Origin: Opitutaceae bacterium | GTDB lineage: Bacteria > Verrucomicrobiota > Verrucomicrobiia > Opitutales > Opitutaceae | NCBI GenBank assembly: GCA_028688225.1 | Contig: JAQTYQ010000015.1 | Span: 26,219 to 90,218, forward strand | DNA: 64,000 nt | Direction of reading: 5' to 3' | In this document: positions 17,179 to 28,355 of the stretch, one piece after another | Layout: every line of letters begins with the position of its first letter | How positions within the stretch are numbered: the first letter of the stretch is position 1 | Program-made: the position numbers and the translations under genes | The notes under the pieces: generated by a model | Told to the model about the DNA's origin: nothing | Databases searched by the model: none | What the model saw: the letters and a program-made list of their open reading frames with translations, nothing else

Positions 17179-17754
17179 TTATGCCAGCCGGGCGCAGGCC
17201 GCGTGCCGGGAGCAGGTGACGAGGTGGTCGTTCACCATGCCCGTGGCCTGCATGTGCGCGTAGCAGATCGTGCTGCCGACAAACGTGAACCCGCGTTGCT
17301 GCAGGTCGCGGCTCATGGCGTCGGACTCCGGCGTCCGGGCCGGCACCTGCCGGATCGTGCGCCAGGCGTTCTGGATCGGCCGGCCGTTGACGAACTGCCA
17401 GAGGTAGCGGTCGAAGGTGCCGAACTCGCGCTGCACGGCGAGGAACGCCCGGGCGTTGCGGATGGCGGCGGCGATCTTCAGGCGGTTGCGCACGATGCCG
17501 GCGTCGGCCAGCAGGGCGACCACCTTGCGGGTGCCGTAACGGGCGATTTTCTCCGCATCGAAGCCGTCGAACGCGCGCCGGTAGTTTTCGCGCTTGTTGA
17601 GGATGGTGAGCCAGCTCAATCCCGCCTGCGCACCCTCAAGGATGAGGAACTCGAACAGGGCGCGGTCGTCGTGCAGCGGCACGCCCCACTCCTCGTCGTG
17701 GTAGACGCGGTAGCGTTCGGTCGTGGCCCAGGGACAGGGTGCGGCGGAGGGCAT
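17179..17754 (-). CDS. tag: DNA-3-methyladenine glycosylase I
   Basis: The ATG at 17754 gives 191 residues, the usual Tag length. The N-terminal zinc ligands Cys7 and His19 (RYRVYHDEEWG) and the C-terminal pair in NDHLVTCSRH match the E. coli zinc site. The base-binding segment LILEGAQAGLSWLTIL (Glu40) and KRENYRRAF are conserved. The enzyme excises 3-methyladenine from alkylated DNA. It stands alone between the PaaX-like regulator and a transporter. Confidence 0.94.
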   Translation of the reverse strand: MPSAAPCPWATTERYRVYHDEEWGVPLHDDRALFEFLILEGAQAGLSWLTILNKRENYRRAFDGFDAEKIARYGTRKVVALLADAGIVRNRLKIAAAIRNARAFLAVQREFGTFDRYLWQFVNGRPIQNAWRTIRQVPARTPESDAMSRDLQQRGFTFVGSTICYAHMQATGMVNDHLVTCSRHAACARLA

Positions 17755-17869
17755 GGCCGCAGGATCGCATGGCCGATCTTGGAGGCAAGGCCTCAAGCAG
17801 GCTCAGAATGCGCAAAAAAGATTGGGCATGTTTGTCTTCCGATCCCTGACCCCCCGGCTTCCGGTCTCT

Positions 17870-17975
17870 GGCTTCTGTCATCTGACCTCTGTCGTCCGAC
17901 GTCTGTCCTCTAGCCTTTGCCCCCTGACGTCTGACCTCCGACGTCTATCCTCTGTCCTCCGTCCCACTCCCTTTC
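17870..17975. repeat. Degenerate short-unit repeat tract
   Basis: The tract is made of variations of TCTGACCTC / CGACGTCTG / TCTGTCCTC with a spacing of about 8-11 bases. A similar tract (AGGTCAGA-type) lies at 12905-12960 between korB and korA. Its left part lies between tag and the MFS gene, and its right part supplies the last codons of the MFS gene. Confidence 0.65.
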
Positions 17976-19238
17976 CGGCAGCCACCAGGAGCACCCGGCG
18001 GCGGCCAGCGCCAGCAGGCTCGAGGCGAGCAGCGCCAGGCGGAAGTCGCCGACCGGCGCCAGCCAGCCGAAGATGACCGACGCCGCCGCGGCGGCGAGCC
18101 GGCCGATGTTGTAGCAGAAGCCCGCGCCGGTCGTGCGCAGCAGCGTGGGAAACAGCGGCGGCAGATACATCGTGAACAGTCCGAAGACGCCGGAGAAGAA
18201 TCCGGTCAGCGGCAGCCAGAACCAGGCGAGCGCGCCAAAACCGCGCGGGACGATGAAAGCGCCGGCCATGCTGCCGAACAGGCCGAGGAAAAGCAGGATG
18301 ATGGCGCGGCGGTTGTTCACCCGCCGTGCCAGCCAGCCGGCGGCAAAGTTGCCGGCGATCGCCAGCACGTTCACCAGGAAGAAGGCTGCCGACACCCGCC
18401 GGGTGATCTCGGCCGGCGGCAGGCCCGCCGCGTCGAGCAGCCGGCGCAGATGCTGCGAATGCCAGAACACGAACAGCCACCAGGCCGACAGGCTCAGCGC
18501 GCAGACGACGGACGTGATCCAGGTGGTTTTTGCGATGTCGCCGCGGAACAGTTCGCGCACGCCGGGGTTCTTGTGCCCGACGGCCTTCTCCGCCTGCGCC
18601 CACGCCTCCGGCTCGGGCACCTGGCGGCGGATCCAGAAGACGAGCAGCGCCGGCAGCACGCCGAGGAGAAAGACAAAACGTTCGGAGGGCGGGTGGGGCA
18701 GCAGCGCCAGCAGGCCGACCGTGGTCGCGGCGAGCAGGATGCCCAGGTTCACGCCCGTCTGCAGCACGGCGGCGAGCCAGGGGCGCCAAGCGCGCGGCCA
18801 CGTTTCCGTGAGCAGCGACGCACCCACGGCCCATTCGCCGCCGATGCCGAGCGCCGCGACGAAACGAAAGATCATGAGCTGCCACCACGTCTGGGCCGTG
18901 GCGCACAACCCGGTGCAGAGCGCGTAGGTGAGCACCGTCAGCGCCAACGCGCGACTGCGGCCGAGCAGGTCGCCCAGCCGGCCGAAGAAGGCGCCGCCCG
19001 CGGCCCAGCCGACAAGAAACGCGGCCTGGATGTAGGCGGTCTTCTCCTTCACCGCCGGATCGGCCGCGCTGGTGGCGGCGAGGAGCTGGATCACCAGCGG
19101 CGTGGCCACCAGCGTGTAGAGGTGCAGTTCAAGTCCGTCGAACAGCCAGCCGAGCCAGGCGGCGATGCCGGATTTCCATTGCTGCGGGGAGAGTTCGCCG
19201 AGGCGGGTGGCTTCGCGGGGCGCGGCGGGCGGGCTCAT
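17910..19238 (-). CDS. MFS transporter (sialate/aromatic-acid symporter-like)
   Basis: The 442-residue protein has about twelve transmembrane helices. The first cytoplasmic loop carries the MFS signature (FFGRLGDLLGRSRALA), and FRFVAALGIGGEWAVGASLLTETWP matches the SHS/AAHS-type subfamilies that take up organic anions such as sialate or lactate. A second-half signature is GNFAAGWLARRVNNRRA. The substrate is not predictable. The last 15 residues (GGQRIDVGGQTSGGKG) come from the short-unit repeat tract, so the natural C-terminus probably ended just after PEREW. Confidence 0.85.
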   Translation of the reverse strand: MSPPAAPREATRLGELSPQQWKSGIAAWLGWLFDGLELHLYTLVATPLVIQLLAATSAADPAVKEKTAYIQAAFLVGWAAGGAFFGRLGDLLGRSRALALTVLTYALCTGLCATAQTWWQLMIFRFVAALGIGGEWAVGASLLTETWPRAWRPWLAAVLQTGVNLGILLAATTVGLLALLPHPPSERFVFLLGVLPALLVFWIRRQVPEPEAWAQAEKAVGHKNPGVRELFRGDIAKTTWITSVVCALSLSAWWLFVFWHSQHLRRLLDAAGLPPAEITRRVSAAFFLVNVLAIAGNFAAGWLARRVNNRRAIILLFLGLFGSMAGAFIVPRGFGALAWFWLPLTGFFSGVFGLFTMYLPPLFPTLLRTTGAGFCYNIGRLAAAAASVIFGWLAPVGDFRLALLASSLLALAAAGCSWWLPEREWDGGQRIDVGGQTSGGKG

Positions 19239-19543
19239 GGGGCAGGCGAGTGAGTACCCGCCGCGCCGTCCGGCTCAAGCCAAATGGCAAGCGGCAGCCA
19301 TGATTCGATCGGCCGCACTGGGGCGCAAAAGGGAGGGCGCTGCAGCTTTTCAGCGTGCGGCGGCGATCAAGGGCGCCGCGTCGTCGGGCCTCTACGCGGG
19401 CACGCGGCCGCTGTTTCGCCGGCCGGGCCTTGGCGCGTGGTGTGGCGGCCGAAACAACGGCGACAGGAGCGTCGCCGATCCATGTGCGCGGTCCGCTCGG
19501 ATGGGGCTTGTCGCGGCCCTGCGGCAAACTACAACGGTCGGCC
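19239..19543. other. Divergent intergenic region with a family B half-unit
   Basis: The 305 bases between the MFS and WYL-regulator genes hold no recognised gene. At 19458-19477 CGGCGAC-AGGAGC-GTCGCCG forms a hairpin; with the adjoining GATCCA, the minus strand reads TGGATC plus hairpin, a single family B unit. Confidence 0.5.
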
Positions 19544-20506
19544 ATGAACCGGACAGACCGGCTGGTGGCGATGGTGATGTTCCTGCAGGGGCGGCGGCTC
19601 GTCCGTGCGGAGGAGCTGGCCGGGCATTTCGAGATCAGCGTCCGCACCGTCTATCGCGACATCGCCGCGCTGGGCGAGGCGGGCGTGCCCATCGCCGGCG
19701 AGGCGGGCGTGGGTTACAGCCTCCTGAAGGGCTACCATCTGCCGCCGGTCATGTTCACGGCCGGCGAGGCATCGGCCCTCTTCGTGGGCGGCGAGATGGT
19801 GCGGCGGTTCACCGACGCCTCGCTGCATCCGCCCATGACCTCGGCGTTGGAGAAACTGCGCGCCGTGCTGCCGCGCGACCGGCAGGACTACGTGGAGCGC
19901 CTCGCGCAGCATACGGTGATCTCCGGCCCGGCGGCCGGCACGGGGCCGGATCCCGCGGCGCCGCCCTGGCTGCTCACGGTGCAGCAGGGCGTCGTGCAGC
20001 GGCGGATGCTGCGCATGACCTACCACGGACGCGACCGGGACGAGGACACACAGCGCGACGTGGAGCCGCTGGGCATTGTGTTCTACGGCGGGGCGTGGTC
20101 GCTGGTGGCATGGTGCCGCCTGCGGAAAGACCTCCGGCATTTCCGCATCGACCGCATCCGCCGTCTCGAGTTGTGCGCGGCGACATTTCCGCCCCGGCCT
20201 GAATTTTCGCTCGCAAAACATCTCGAGGAGAACGTGGCCAAGGCGGACCTGCTGCCGGTGCGGGTATGGTTCGCCCGGCGGGCTCAGGAGCGCGCGCGGC
20301 GGGGCAGCTACGCCACCCTCGTGGAGGAGCGCCGGCGTGACGGCGGCGCGGAATTTTCGCTCACGACCTTCTCGCTCGAATGGATGGCGCGGTGGATCCT
20401 GTCCTTCGGTCCGGACGCCGAGGCGCTGGCGCCGGTGCGGCTGCGCGAGCTGGTCCGGCGGCTGGCCGGGGAGATCGCCCGGAAGCACGCGGGCGGATCG
20501 TCCTGA
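19544..20506 (+). CDS. YafY-type helix-turn-helix/WYL-domain regulator
   Basis: The ATG at 19544 gives 320 residues, although the frame is open upstream. The N-terminal winged helix is typical: RLVAMVMFLQGRRLVRAEELA, then FEISVRTVYRDIAALGEAGVPI. The WYL domain includes PLGIVFYGGAWSLVAWCRLR, where the WYL motif itself is degenerate, and HFRIDRIRRLE. It is followed 46 bases later by a VOC gene whose leader contains a symmetric sequence, so it probably controls that gene and itself. Confidence 0.88.
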   Translation: MNRTDRLVAMVMFLQGRRLVRAEELAGHFEISVRTVYRDIAALGEAGVPIAGEAGVGYSLLKGYHLPPVMFTAGEASALFVGGEMVRRFTDASLHPPMTSALEKLRAVLPRDRQDYVERLAQHTVISGPAAGTGPDPAAPPWLLTVQQGVVQRRMLRMTYHGRDRDEDTQRDVEPLGIVFYGGAWSLVAWCRLRKDLRHFRIDRIRRLELCAATFPPRPEFSLAKHLEENVAKADLLPVRVWFARRAQERARRGSYATLVEERRRDGGAEFSLTTFSLEWMARWILSFGPDAEALAPVRLRELVRRLAGEIARKHAGGSS

Positions 20507-20520
20507 CGCGGCAGCAAACT

Positions 20521-20545
20521 CTCCTGACATAGGGTTGTCAGGAGG
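20521..20545 (+). promoter_or_regulatory. Inverted repeat overlapping the Shine-Dalgarno of the VOC gene
   Basis: CTCCTGACA (20521-20529), loop TAGGGT, TGTCAGGAG (20536-20544) is a perfect 9-bp stem. The GGAGG at 20541-20545 that serves ATG 20553 lies mostly in its 3' arm. It may be the operator of the WYL regulator or a translational switch. Confidence 0.6.
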
Positions 20546-20552
20546 GCGTGGT

Positions 20553-20939
20553 ATGCTCCGCGCCATGATGAAAAACACGCTCTGCTGGACAGAAATTCCC
20601 GTCATCAAACTCGATCGCGCGATCGCGTTTTATTCAGCGGTTCTCGGCGCGAAAGTCCCCAAGGAGACAGCCGAACCCGGGATCGAGTATGGGCTCCTCC
20701 CGTGGACCGATGGCGCCGCCTCCGGAAGTCTCCACCTGGCGACAGGCAACGAGCCTTCGCTGAAAGGGCCGCTCATCTATCTGAGCGTCGAGGGCCGGCT
20801 CGATGATGCGATCCGGATGACCGCGGAGAAGGGCGGTCGGATCGTCGAGGGCAAACACCAAATCGGGCCGCACGGCTTTCGGGCCGTGATCGTCGACAGC
20901 GAGGGCAACCGGCTGGCGTTGCATTCCATGAAACCCTGA
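20553..20939 (+). CDS. VOC (glyoxalase/dioxygenase fold) protein
   Basis: The ATG at 20553 lies 7 bases after a GGAGG and gives 128 residues; alternative ATGs are at 20565 and 20568. The pattern WTEIPVIKLDRAIAFYSAVLGAKV and the C-terminal FRAVIVDSEGNRLALHS are typical of small single-domain VOC proteins, often annotated as YdcA/PhnB-like. The metal ligands are not complete enough to assign a reaction. It is probably co-transcribed with or controlled by the WYL regulator in front of it. Confidence 0.85.
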   Translation: MLRAMMKNTLCWTEIPVIKLDRAIAFYSAVLGAKVPKETAEPGIEYGLLPWTDGAASGSLHLATGNEPSLKGPLIYLSVEGRLDDAIRMTAEKGGRIVEGKHQIGPHGFRAVIVDSEGNRLALHSMKP

Positions 20940-20962
20940 CACGGCCGACACCGTCCAACGCC

Positions 20963-21454
20963 ATGTTTGCCGACTTTCTCCCTCAATCGTTTTCTCCCCT
21001 GCGCCGCAACCCGGCGCCATCCGCTATCCAGCGCCATGTCCTCGCCGTCGTTCTGACCGCATCGCGTGACGCCGTCTTCAACCTGCTGGCCGACATCGAG
21101 GCCCTGCCACGCTGGGCCGCGTCGTTCTGCGAGCGCGTCGACCTGGAGCGCGGCGGGTGGACGGCGCTGACCATGATGGGCGATTTTTTGTGCGAGACCG
21201 ACGCCGATCCCCGCACCGGCGTGATCGATCTGCATCTGGACGCAGGGAGCGGGCCGTCCGGCCTCCTGCCGTTGCGCGTGCTCGCGCTGCCAAGCGGTGG
21301 CACCCTCGTCACGCTGACGCTGGTGCAACTGCCGGGCCAGTCCGACGAGCAGTTCGCGCGTCAGCACCAGGCGTTGCAGGCGGATCTGCAGAACCTCGCT
21401 TTCCGGTTCGGCGGGGATGCCGCGTCGGCGGCCGGACAGTACAATGCGGCGTGA
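20963..21454 (+). CDS. SRPBCC (START-like) domain protein
   Basis: The 163-residue product has the SRPBCC pattern: AVVLTASRDAVFNLLADIEALPRWA near the start, alternating strands in the middle (ALTMMGDFLCE, GVIDLHLD) and a long C-terminal helix (DEQFARQHQALQADLQNLAF). These proteins bind hydrophobic ligands; some are polyketide cyclases or coenzyme Q-binding proteins. It begins 23 bases after the VOC gene and is probably in the same transcript. No specific ligand can be assigned. Confidence 0.75.
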   Translation: MFADFLPQSFSPLRRNPAPSAIQRHVLAVVLTASRDAVFNLLADIEALPRWAASFCERVDLERGGWTALTMMGDFLCETDADPRTGVIDLHLDAGSGPSGLLPLRVLALPSGGTLVTLTLVQLPGQSDEQFARQHQALQADLQNLAFRFGGDAASAAGQYNAA

Positions 21455-21476
21455 CTTCGCGTCCGGTTCGGCGATC

Positions 21477-23849
21477 TCACTCCGGCATGGCGAGGAAACG
21501 TTCCACGGCGTCGCCGACGTCGAGATCGGTTTGCCGGGAGTCGCGTGGCGCCATTTTTGCCACCGCACTGAACTGCCAGAGCGCATCAGCCGGGAAAGCC
21601 ACGCGATAGTTGCGTGCCGCCTCGATCTTGCCGGTTTTGATCCGGGGTGACGGGCAGACCAGCAGCGGGGAATCCCCGGCGGCGGCAATGCGGCGCGTGG
21701 CTTCAATGATCTCGGCTCCGGACATTTCGGCCATCCCGATCGGGGAGTAATAGCACAGGAGCGTCACATCGGAGATGCGGGTGATGCCGGCGGTGACCGG
21801 CGCCTGGTCGAACGGGGCATAGGCGCCCACGAACGCAAAATCAGCGTCGGCAGCCCGGCAGATCGCCGCTCCGATCGCGGTGGAATAATCGTGATGGCTC
21901 TTGAGCGAGGCCGGTACGAGCGGCGAGTTTTCGCGTCCCGGCGTCCAGTGCCAGCGGCTGTCGAAACTGCGCGCGGCGACGAGCGTGCGCGCGGTCGCGT
22001 GCATCACGAGCAGATCGGCGCCGCAGACGGTACCTGCGATCGATCTGTGTTTGCAGCCCATGAGCGCGGGGATGGCGGCGCCGGCCGCGTAGGTGGCCGG
22101 ATCGTCCGACGCGACCCAGAAAATGAGACGATCGGGAGCGAGGGGGTTGTAGTAGACGAGCCCCAGCGCGCGTTGCGCGGCGGGGAAATTCACACCGTCG
22201 TCGCAGCGGATGGCCCCGTCGGCGAAACGCACCGGCAGGCGGTCGGCGAGGCGGGCCACGAGGGCGTTTTGCCTGGCGGTGCCGATGAGGACGAGATGGC
22301 AGCGCGCCAGATCGGCGTCGGTCACCTCGGTATCCGCCCTGGTATTCAACCGGCCGTAGAGATTCTGGCTGTGCGGCACACCGTCGGAGCCCGCTTCGCC
22401 ACTCTGCTGGCCAGCAGAGTCCAGCCACGCGGGGTTCGGGCTTTTGCTGGCGGCCACGGCGGCGGTGCGCATGGCCACGCGCTCGGCGTCGGAGCCCCGG
22501 GTGCCGTAGACGATGAGCAGCGGCTCGCCCTCGTAAAGCAGCAGGGCGCTGCCGGGCGTGTGCAGCCGCCAGGGAGTCGTCTCTGCTCTCGCTTCGAAAT
22601 GCCAGCCCTTCGCGCCGGGAGCCAGCACGATGGTCTCCGGCAGCGGCGCCGGCAGCGTGATCGGGATTGCGCCGTTCACGACGACCTGCAACGGCTGCGC
22701 GCGGTCGAAGGGCGACTCCGTCAGGCGCAGCCGCAGGCGGGTGATATTGGTGAGTTCGGCAAAGAGGGTGTTGGGGTGGCCGACGGTCAGCACGAAGCGC
22801 GCGGGCCGGGGCGCGGGGCCCCACTCGGCGATCTCCGCCCACCAGCCGCGCACCGCACCGCCGTCGAGGGCGGTGTAGTCGATACGGCGCACGGTGCGCG
22901 AGTCGGGCCGCACCTGGGATTGTTCCCAGGCGACCGCGCGTGCGGTGCCCTCCGCATAGGTCCACACCGCATGGCCATAACCGGTCGTTTCGTCCAAGAT
23001 CGCCGTGCCGCCCAGCTCGCGCAGCCGGGCGAGTGGTCCGCGTGCATGCAGCACCGAGACCACCCAGTCGTCGTCGCTGTGCGCGGCGTAGATCGGGAGG
23101 GTGAGGAGATTGCCCAGGGGGATGTGACTGGCGAAGCCGCAGTTGATGCGGCCCGAGGCCCAGCGGTGGGGATAGCGCGCACCCAGCCCGTAGATGCCGC
23201 CGCCGCCCATGCTGCCGCCGTTGAGACGGATGCGATCAGGGTCGATGGACCAGTGGGCCTGGACGTAGTCGATCACGCTGAGCACGTCGGCCTCGGACAG
23301 CGCCCAATAACCGCCGCCACGGCTGCGGCCGAGCACGGAGAGCTCGAATGCCCCGGGGTGCGCAGTCATCTCGGTCGCATGTTCGAGGTGATTGCCGGAG
23401 TAGCCGTGCAGGTAGACCGAAAGCGGGGCGGGCCGTGCGGGATCGTAGTCGATGGGGATGGCCATCTTGAACGGCTGACCCGAGCCATCGGCGGGAGACT
23501 CGTAAGCCCATTCCTGCACGCCGGTCAGCGTGGCCAGCAGGTTGGGATCGGCGGCGATGCGGGCCACCCATTCATCGAGCCGGCGCATCTTCGCGATCGC
23601 CTCCTCGCTGGCGGGGCCGCTGCGCCCGGCCGCAATCTCGGCCTCGTAGCGCAGGAACTTGATCCAGCCGCGGTAGGCGGCGAGATCGGCCCGGGCCAGC
23701 AGTGCGTCCGTACGGGGGCGCGCCGCCGCCGGCGGCACGGCAGAAGCACTGGCGGTGGTTTCGGGACCGGCGGCAGTCATGGCGAGGGTCGGGAGGCTGA
23801 GGCTGGCGGCCCAGACGAGGGACGGGAAGCAACGGACGGGGAGGCGCAT
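21477..23849 (-). CDS. Secreted alpha/beta-hydrolase (prolyl-oligopeptidase/esterase-like)
   Basis: This 790-residue protein carries a signal peptide ending near LAMTAAG. An alpha/beta-hydrolase domain spans about 110-300: oxyanion region SVYLHGYSGN, nucleophile Ser213 in NGGSMGGGG, an acidic residue in AAHSDDDW (260-261) and His293 in TGYGHAVW. Segments further on (AEWGPAPRPARFVLTVGHPN, then LLIVYGTRGSDAE and a long C-terminal region) are of unknown fold and recall multidomain secreted esterases of Planctomycetes and Verrucomicrobia. The substrate may be a carbohydrate ester or peptide. It faces the SRPBCC gene tail to tail. Confidence 0.75.
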   Translation of the reverse strand: MRLPVRCFPSLVWAASLSLPTLAMTAAGPETTASASAVPPAAARPRTDALLARADLAAYRGWIKFLRYEAEIAAGRSGPASEEAIAKMRRLDEWVARIAADPNLLATLTGVQEWAYESPADGSGQPFKMAIPIDYDPARPAPLSVYLHGYSGNHLEHATEMTAHPGAFELSVLGRSRGGGYWALSEADVLSVIDYVQAHWSIDPDRIRLNGGSMGGGGIYGLGARYPHRWASGRINCGFASHIPLGNLLTLPIYAAHSDDDWVVSVLHARGPLARLRELGGTAILDETTGYGHAVWTYAEGTARAVAWEQSQVRPDSRTVRRIDYTALDGGAVRGWWAEIAEWGPAPRPARFVLTVGHPNTLFAELTNITRLRLRLTESPFDRAQPLQVVVNGAIPITLPAPLPETIVLAPGAKGWHFEARAETTPWRLHTPGSALLLYEGEPLLIVYGTRGSDAERVAMRTAAVAASKSPNPAWLDSAGQQSGEAGSDGVPHSQNLYGRLNTRADTEVTDADLARCHLVLIGTARQNALVARLADRLPVRFADGAIRCDDGVNFPAAQRALGLVYYNPLAPDRLIFWVASDDPATYAAGAAIPALMGCKHRSIAGTVCGADLLVMHATARTLVAARSFDSRWHWTPGRENSPLVPASLKSHHDYSTAIGAAICRAADADFAFVGAYAPFDQAPVTAGITRISDVTLLCYYSPIGMAEMSGAEIIEATRRIAAAGDSPLLVCPSPRIKTGKIEAARNYRVAFPADALWQFSAVAKMAPRDSRQTDLDVGDAVERFLAMPE

Positions 23850-24060
23850 CGGCAGAAGAGCGGGGATAAGGAGTCAATCGGGCGTGGCCGGAGCAGGCGC
23901 GTCCGAGCACGACGGAAACATGACAGCTTGCTGGCGCGCGTCCCTGCAATCTTTCTTGCAAACCCGGAATGCACAGCCGGTCGGAAAGAGGCTAAGAAAA
24001 GCCCGCGCCGGGGATCCACCTTCGCTTGAAACTACGACGAGACACCAAGGGCGCGGACGG

Positions 24061-24094
24061 TAAAACCGAGGGGGGCGCGGGTTGCCGCGCCCCG
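24061..24094 (-). terminator. Intrinsic terminator of ppdK
   Basis: On the minus strand GGGGCGCGG-CAAC-CCGCGCCCC (24072-24093) forms a 9-bp GC stem followed by CCTCGGTTTTA. It lies 10 bases past the ppdK stop. Confidence 0.75.
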
Positions 24095-24103
24095 GTTGGT
24101 TGA

Positions 24104-26887
<2,784 letters not shown>

Positions 26888-27156
26888 GTTTTTGGGCAAG
26901 TTGTGTGCGCGGGAAAGAGCACGGGTTGGATACGCACAAAGGGGCATCGGAATACCGCGGCGGGGGACCTGTCAATGGCGGAGAGACGGTATTCACGCCG
27001 GCATTTTGCCGGATTCGGCCAGTTAATTGTTCCGCCGCTCCACCCGGGCAAACGAACTCCACCAACCTGGCGGAGGAACGCGGATCGGCCGGTCCCCGTT
27101 TTCAGTGGAAGACGCCCGCCGGGGCTCGTTCCATCCGGCCCTGCCCGGCACCCGGC

Positions 27157-27396
27157 TTACTTCTTTCTGGCCGCCAACTGCGCCCGCAGCACGGCGCGGA
27201 ACATCTGCAGGGCGAGCCAGAATACGGCGGTCAGGCACGACGCGCTGATGGCCCCCCACAGCCAGATGTAGAACGGATCATTGGACGGCACGTGGCTGCG
27301 AAGAATCCAGGTGAAAAACACGAACACCGCGAGGGTCAGCACGGTGTCGAGGACGAACGACGAACGCGCGGCCGGTTTCTGCTCAGGCTGGTCCAT
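27157..27396 (-). CDS. Small two-helix membrane protein
   Basis: The ATG at 27396 gives 79 residues. Two hydrophobic stretches are separated by a polar loop: SFVLDTVLTLAVFVFFTWIL and then IWLWGAISASCLTAVFWLAL. The C-terminus is basic (RAQLAARKK). No family is recognised. It starts 99 bases downstream of the acetyltransferase gene and may share its transcript. Confidence 0.6.
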   Translation of the reverse strand: MDQPEQKPAARSSFVLDTVLTLAVFVFFTWILRSHVPSNDPFYIWLWGAISASCLTAVFWLALQMFRAVLRAQLAARKK

Positions 27397-27494
27397 GCCG
27401 GCGAAAAAGACGCAGGCCGTGGATTTTGTCCAACCGTTTCTACAGGACCGGTCCCCCGGGCTGAATCGCAACGATGGAGCCCCCGGCGCGGTCC

Positions 27495-28190
27495 TCACGG
27501 CTGCGCCGTCGGCACAAACACCTCCATCGCATCGGCCCCGAGGATGGGCTTCAGGCGGCCGCCATGGTGGCGGAAGATGGTGATCATGGGGGCGTTGTCG
27601 GTCTGCACCTGGGCGTAGAGGTGGCCCATGCCGCGTTGGCGGGCCACGCGCAGCAGCACGCGTAGCAGGGCGGTGCAGATGCCGAGGCCGCGCTTGCTTT
27701 CGCGCACCACGAACGCCATCTCGGCCGACCGCCCCGTGGGATCGAGCAGGTAGCGGCCCACCGCATGGAGCACCTCCTCCCCGTCGGCGGCGCGCTCGAA
27801 CACGCCGAGGGCGAGGTCGTGCGACTGGTCCACGTCGACCAGCCGGCGGGCGCGCTCGGGGGTCATCGCGGCGAAGTGGTAGCCGTAGCGCTGGCGGATG
27901 GTCTCGCCGGTGTGCGAGTTGAAAAAGGAGATCAGCCGGCCCTCGTCGGCGGGACCCAGCGGCCGCAGAATGTGCGGCCGGCCGCCGAACAGCAGCTCGC
28001 GCGGCTCCAGCGCGCTTGGATCCTCCTGCGCCGGCGGCGCGGGCGGGAAGGCGAAAAACGGATTGAAACTGACGGCGGGCATGACGGCAGGCGGGGTCGC
28101 GGCGACCCGACGCGCCGGGCGGCGGCCCCGACGCCGTTTTCCGACCGTCCGTCCGGGGCCGGGTTCGCAGTGCTGATTTTTATTAGCCAT
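27495..28190 (-). CDS. GNAT family N-acetyltransferase
   Basis: The 231-residue protein has a basic, disordered N-terminus (KRRRGRRPARR), a proline/phenylalanine-rich linker, and a C-terminal GNAT domain. The acetyl-CoA loop is KRGLGICTALLRVLLRVAR, followed by YAQVQTDNAPMITIFRHHGG. This domain resembles the acetyltransferase modules attached to acyl-CoA synthetases (Pat-like), suggesting protein or small-molecule acetylation, but the target is unknown. It is transcribed away from the PocR regulator at 28356. Confidence 0.78.
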   Translation of the reverse strand: MANKNQHCEPGPGRTVGKRRRGRRPARRVAATPPAVMPAVSFNPFFAFPPAPPAQEDPSALEPRELLFGGRPHILRPLGPADEGRLISFFNSHTGETIRQRYGYHFAAMTPERARRLVDVDQSHDLALGVFERAADGEEVLHAVGRYLLDPTGRSAEMAFVVRESKRGLGICTALLRVLLRVARQRGMGHLYAQVQTDNAPMITIFRHHGGRLKPILGADAMEVFVPTAQP

Positions 28191-28355
28191 GGACCGAGGT
28201 TGATTAACAAAATCTAAGGCACGTTAACGCGCTGGGATGCAAGCGTCTGCGCGCACCTTGTTCACCTCTGCGCAGATTTTGCCGGAAACCCGCGGCGTTT
28301 CGAGGAAGAAAACGGCTTTATGCATTGCGCGGGGGAAAATGAGGCTATCTTATGG

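Noticed and set aside
21891..24029. Long plus-strand frame opposite the secreted esterase-like gene
   Set aside because: The minus-strand protein has a signal peptide and GGSMGG nucleophile; the antisense frame has neither homology nor a ribosome-binding site.
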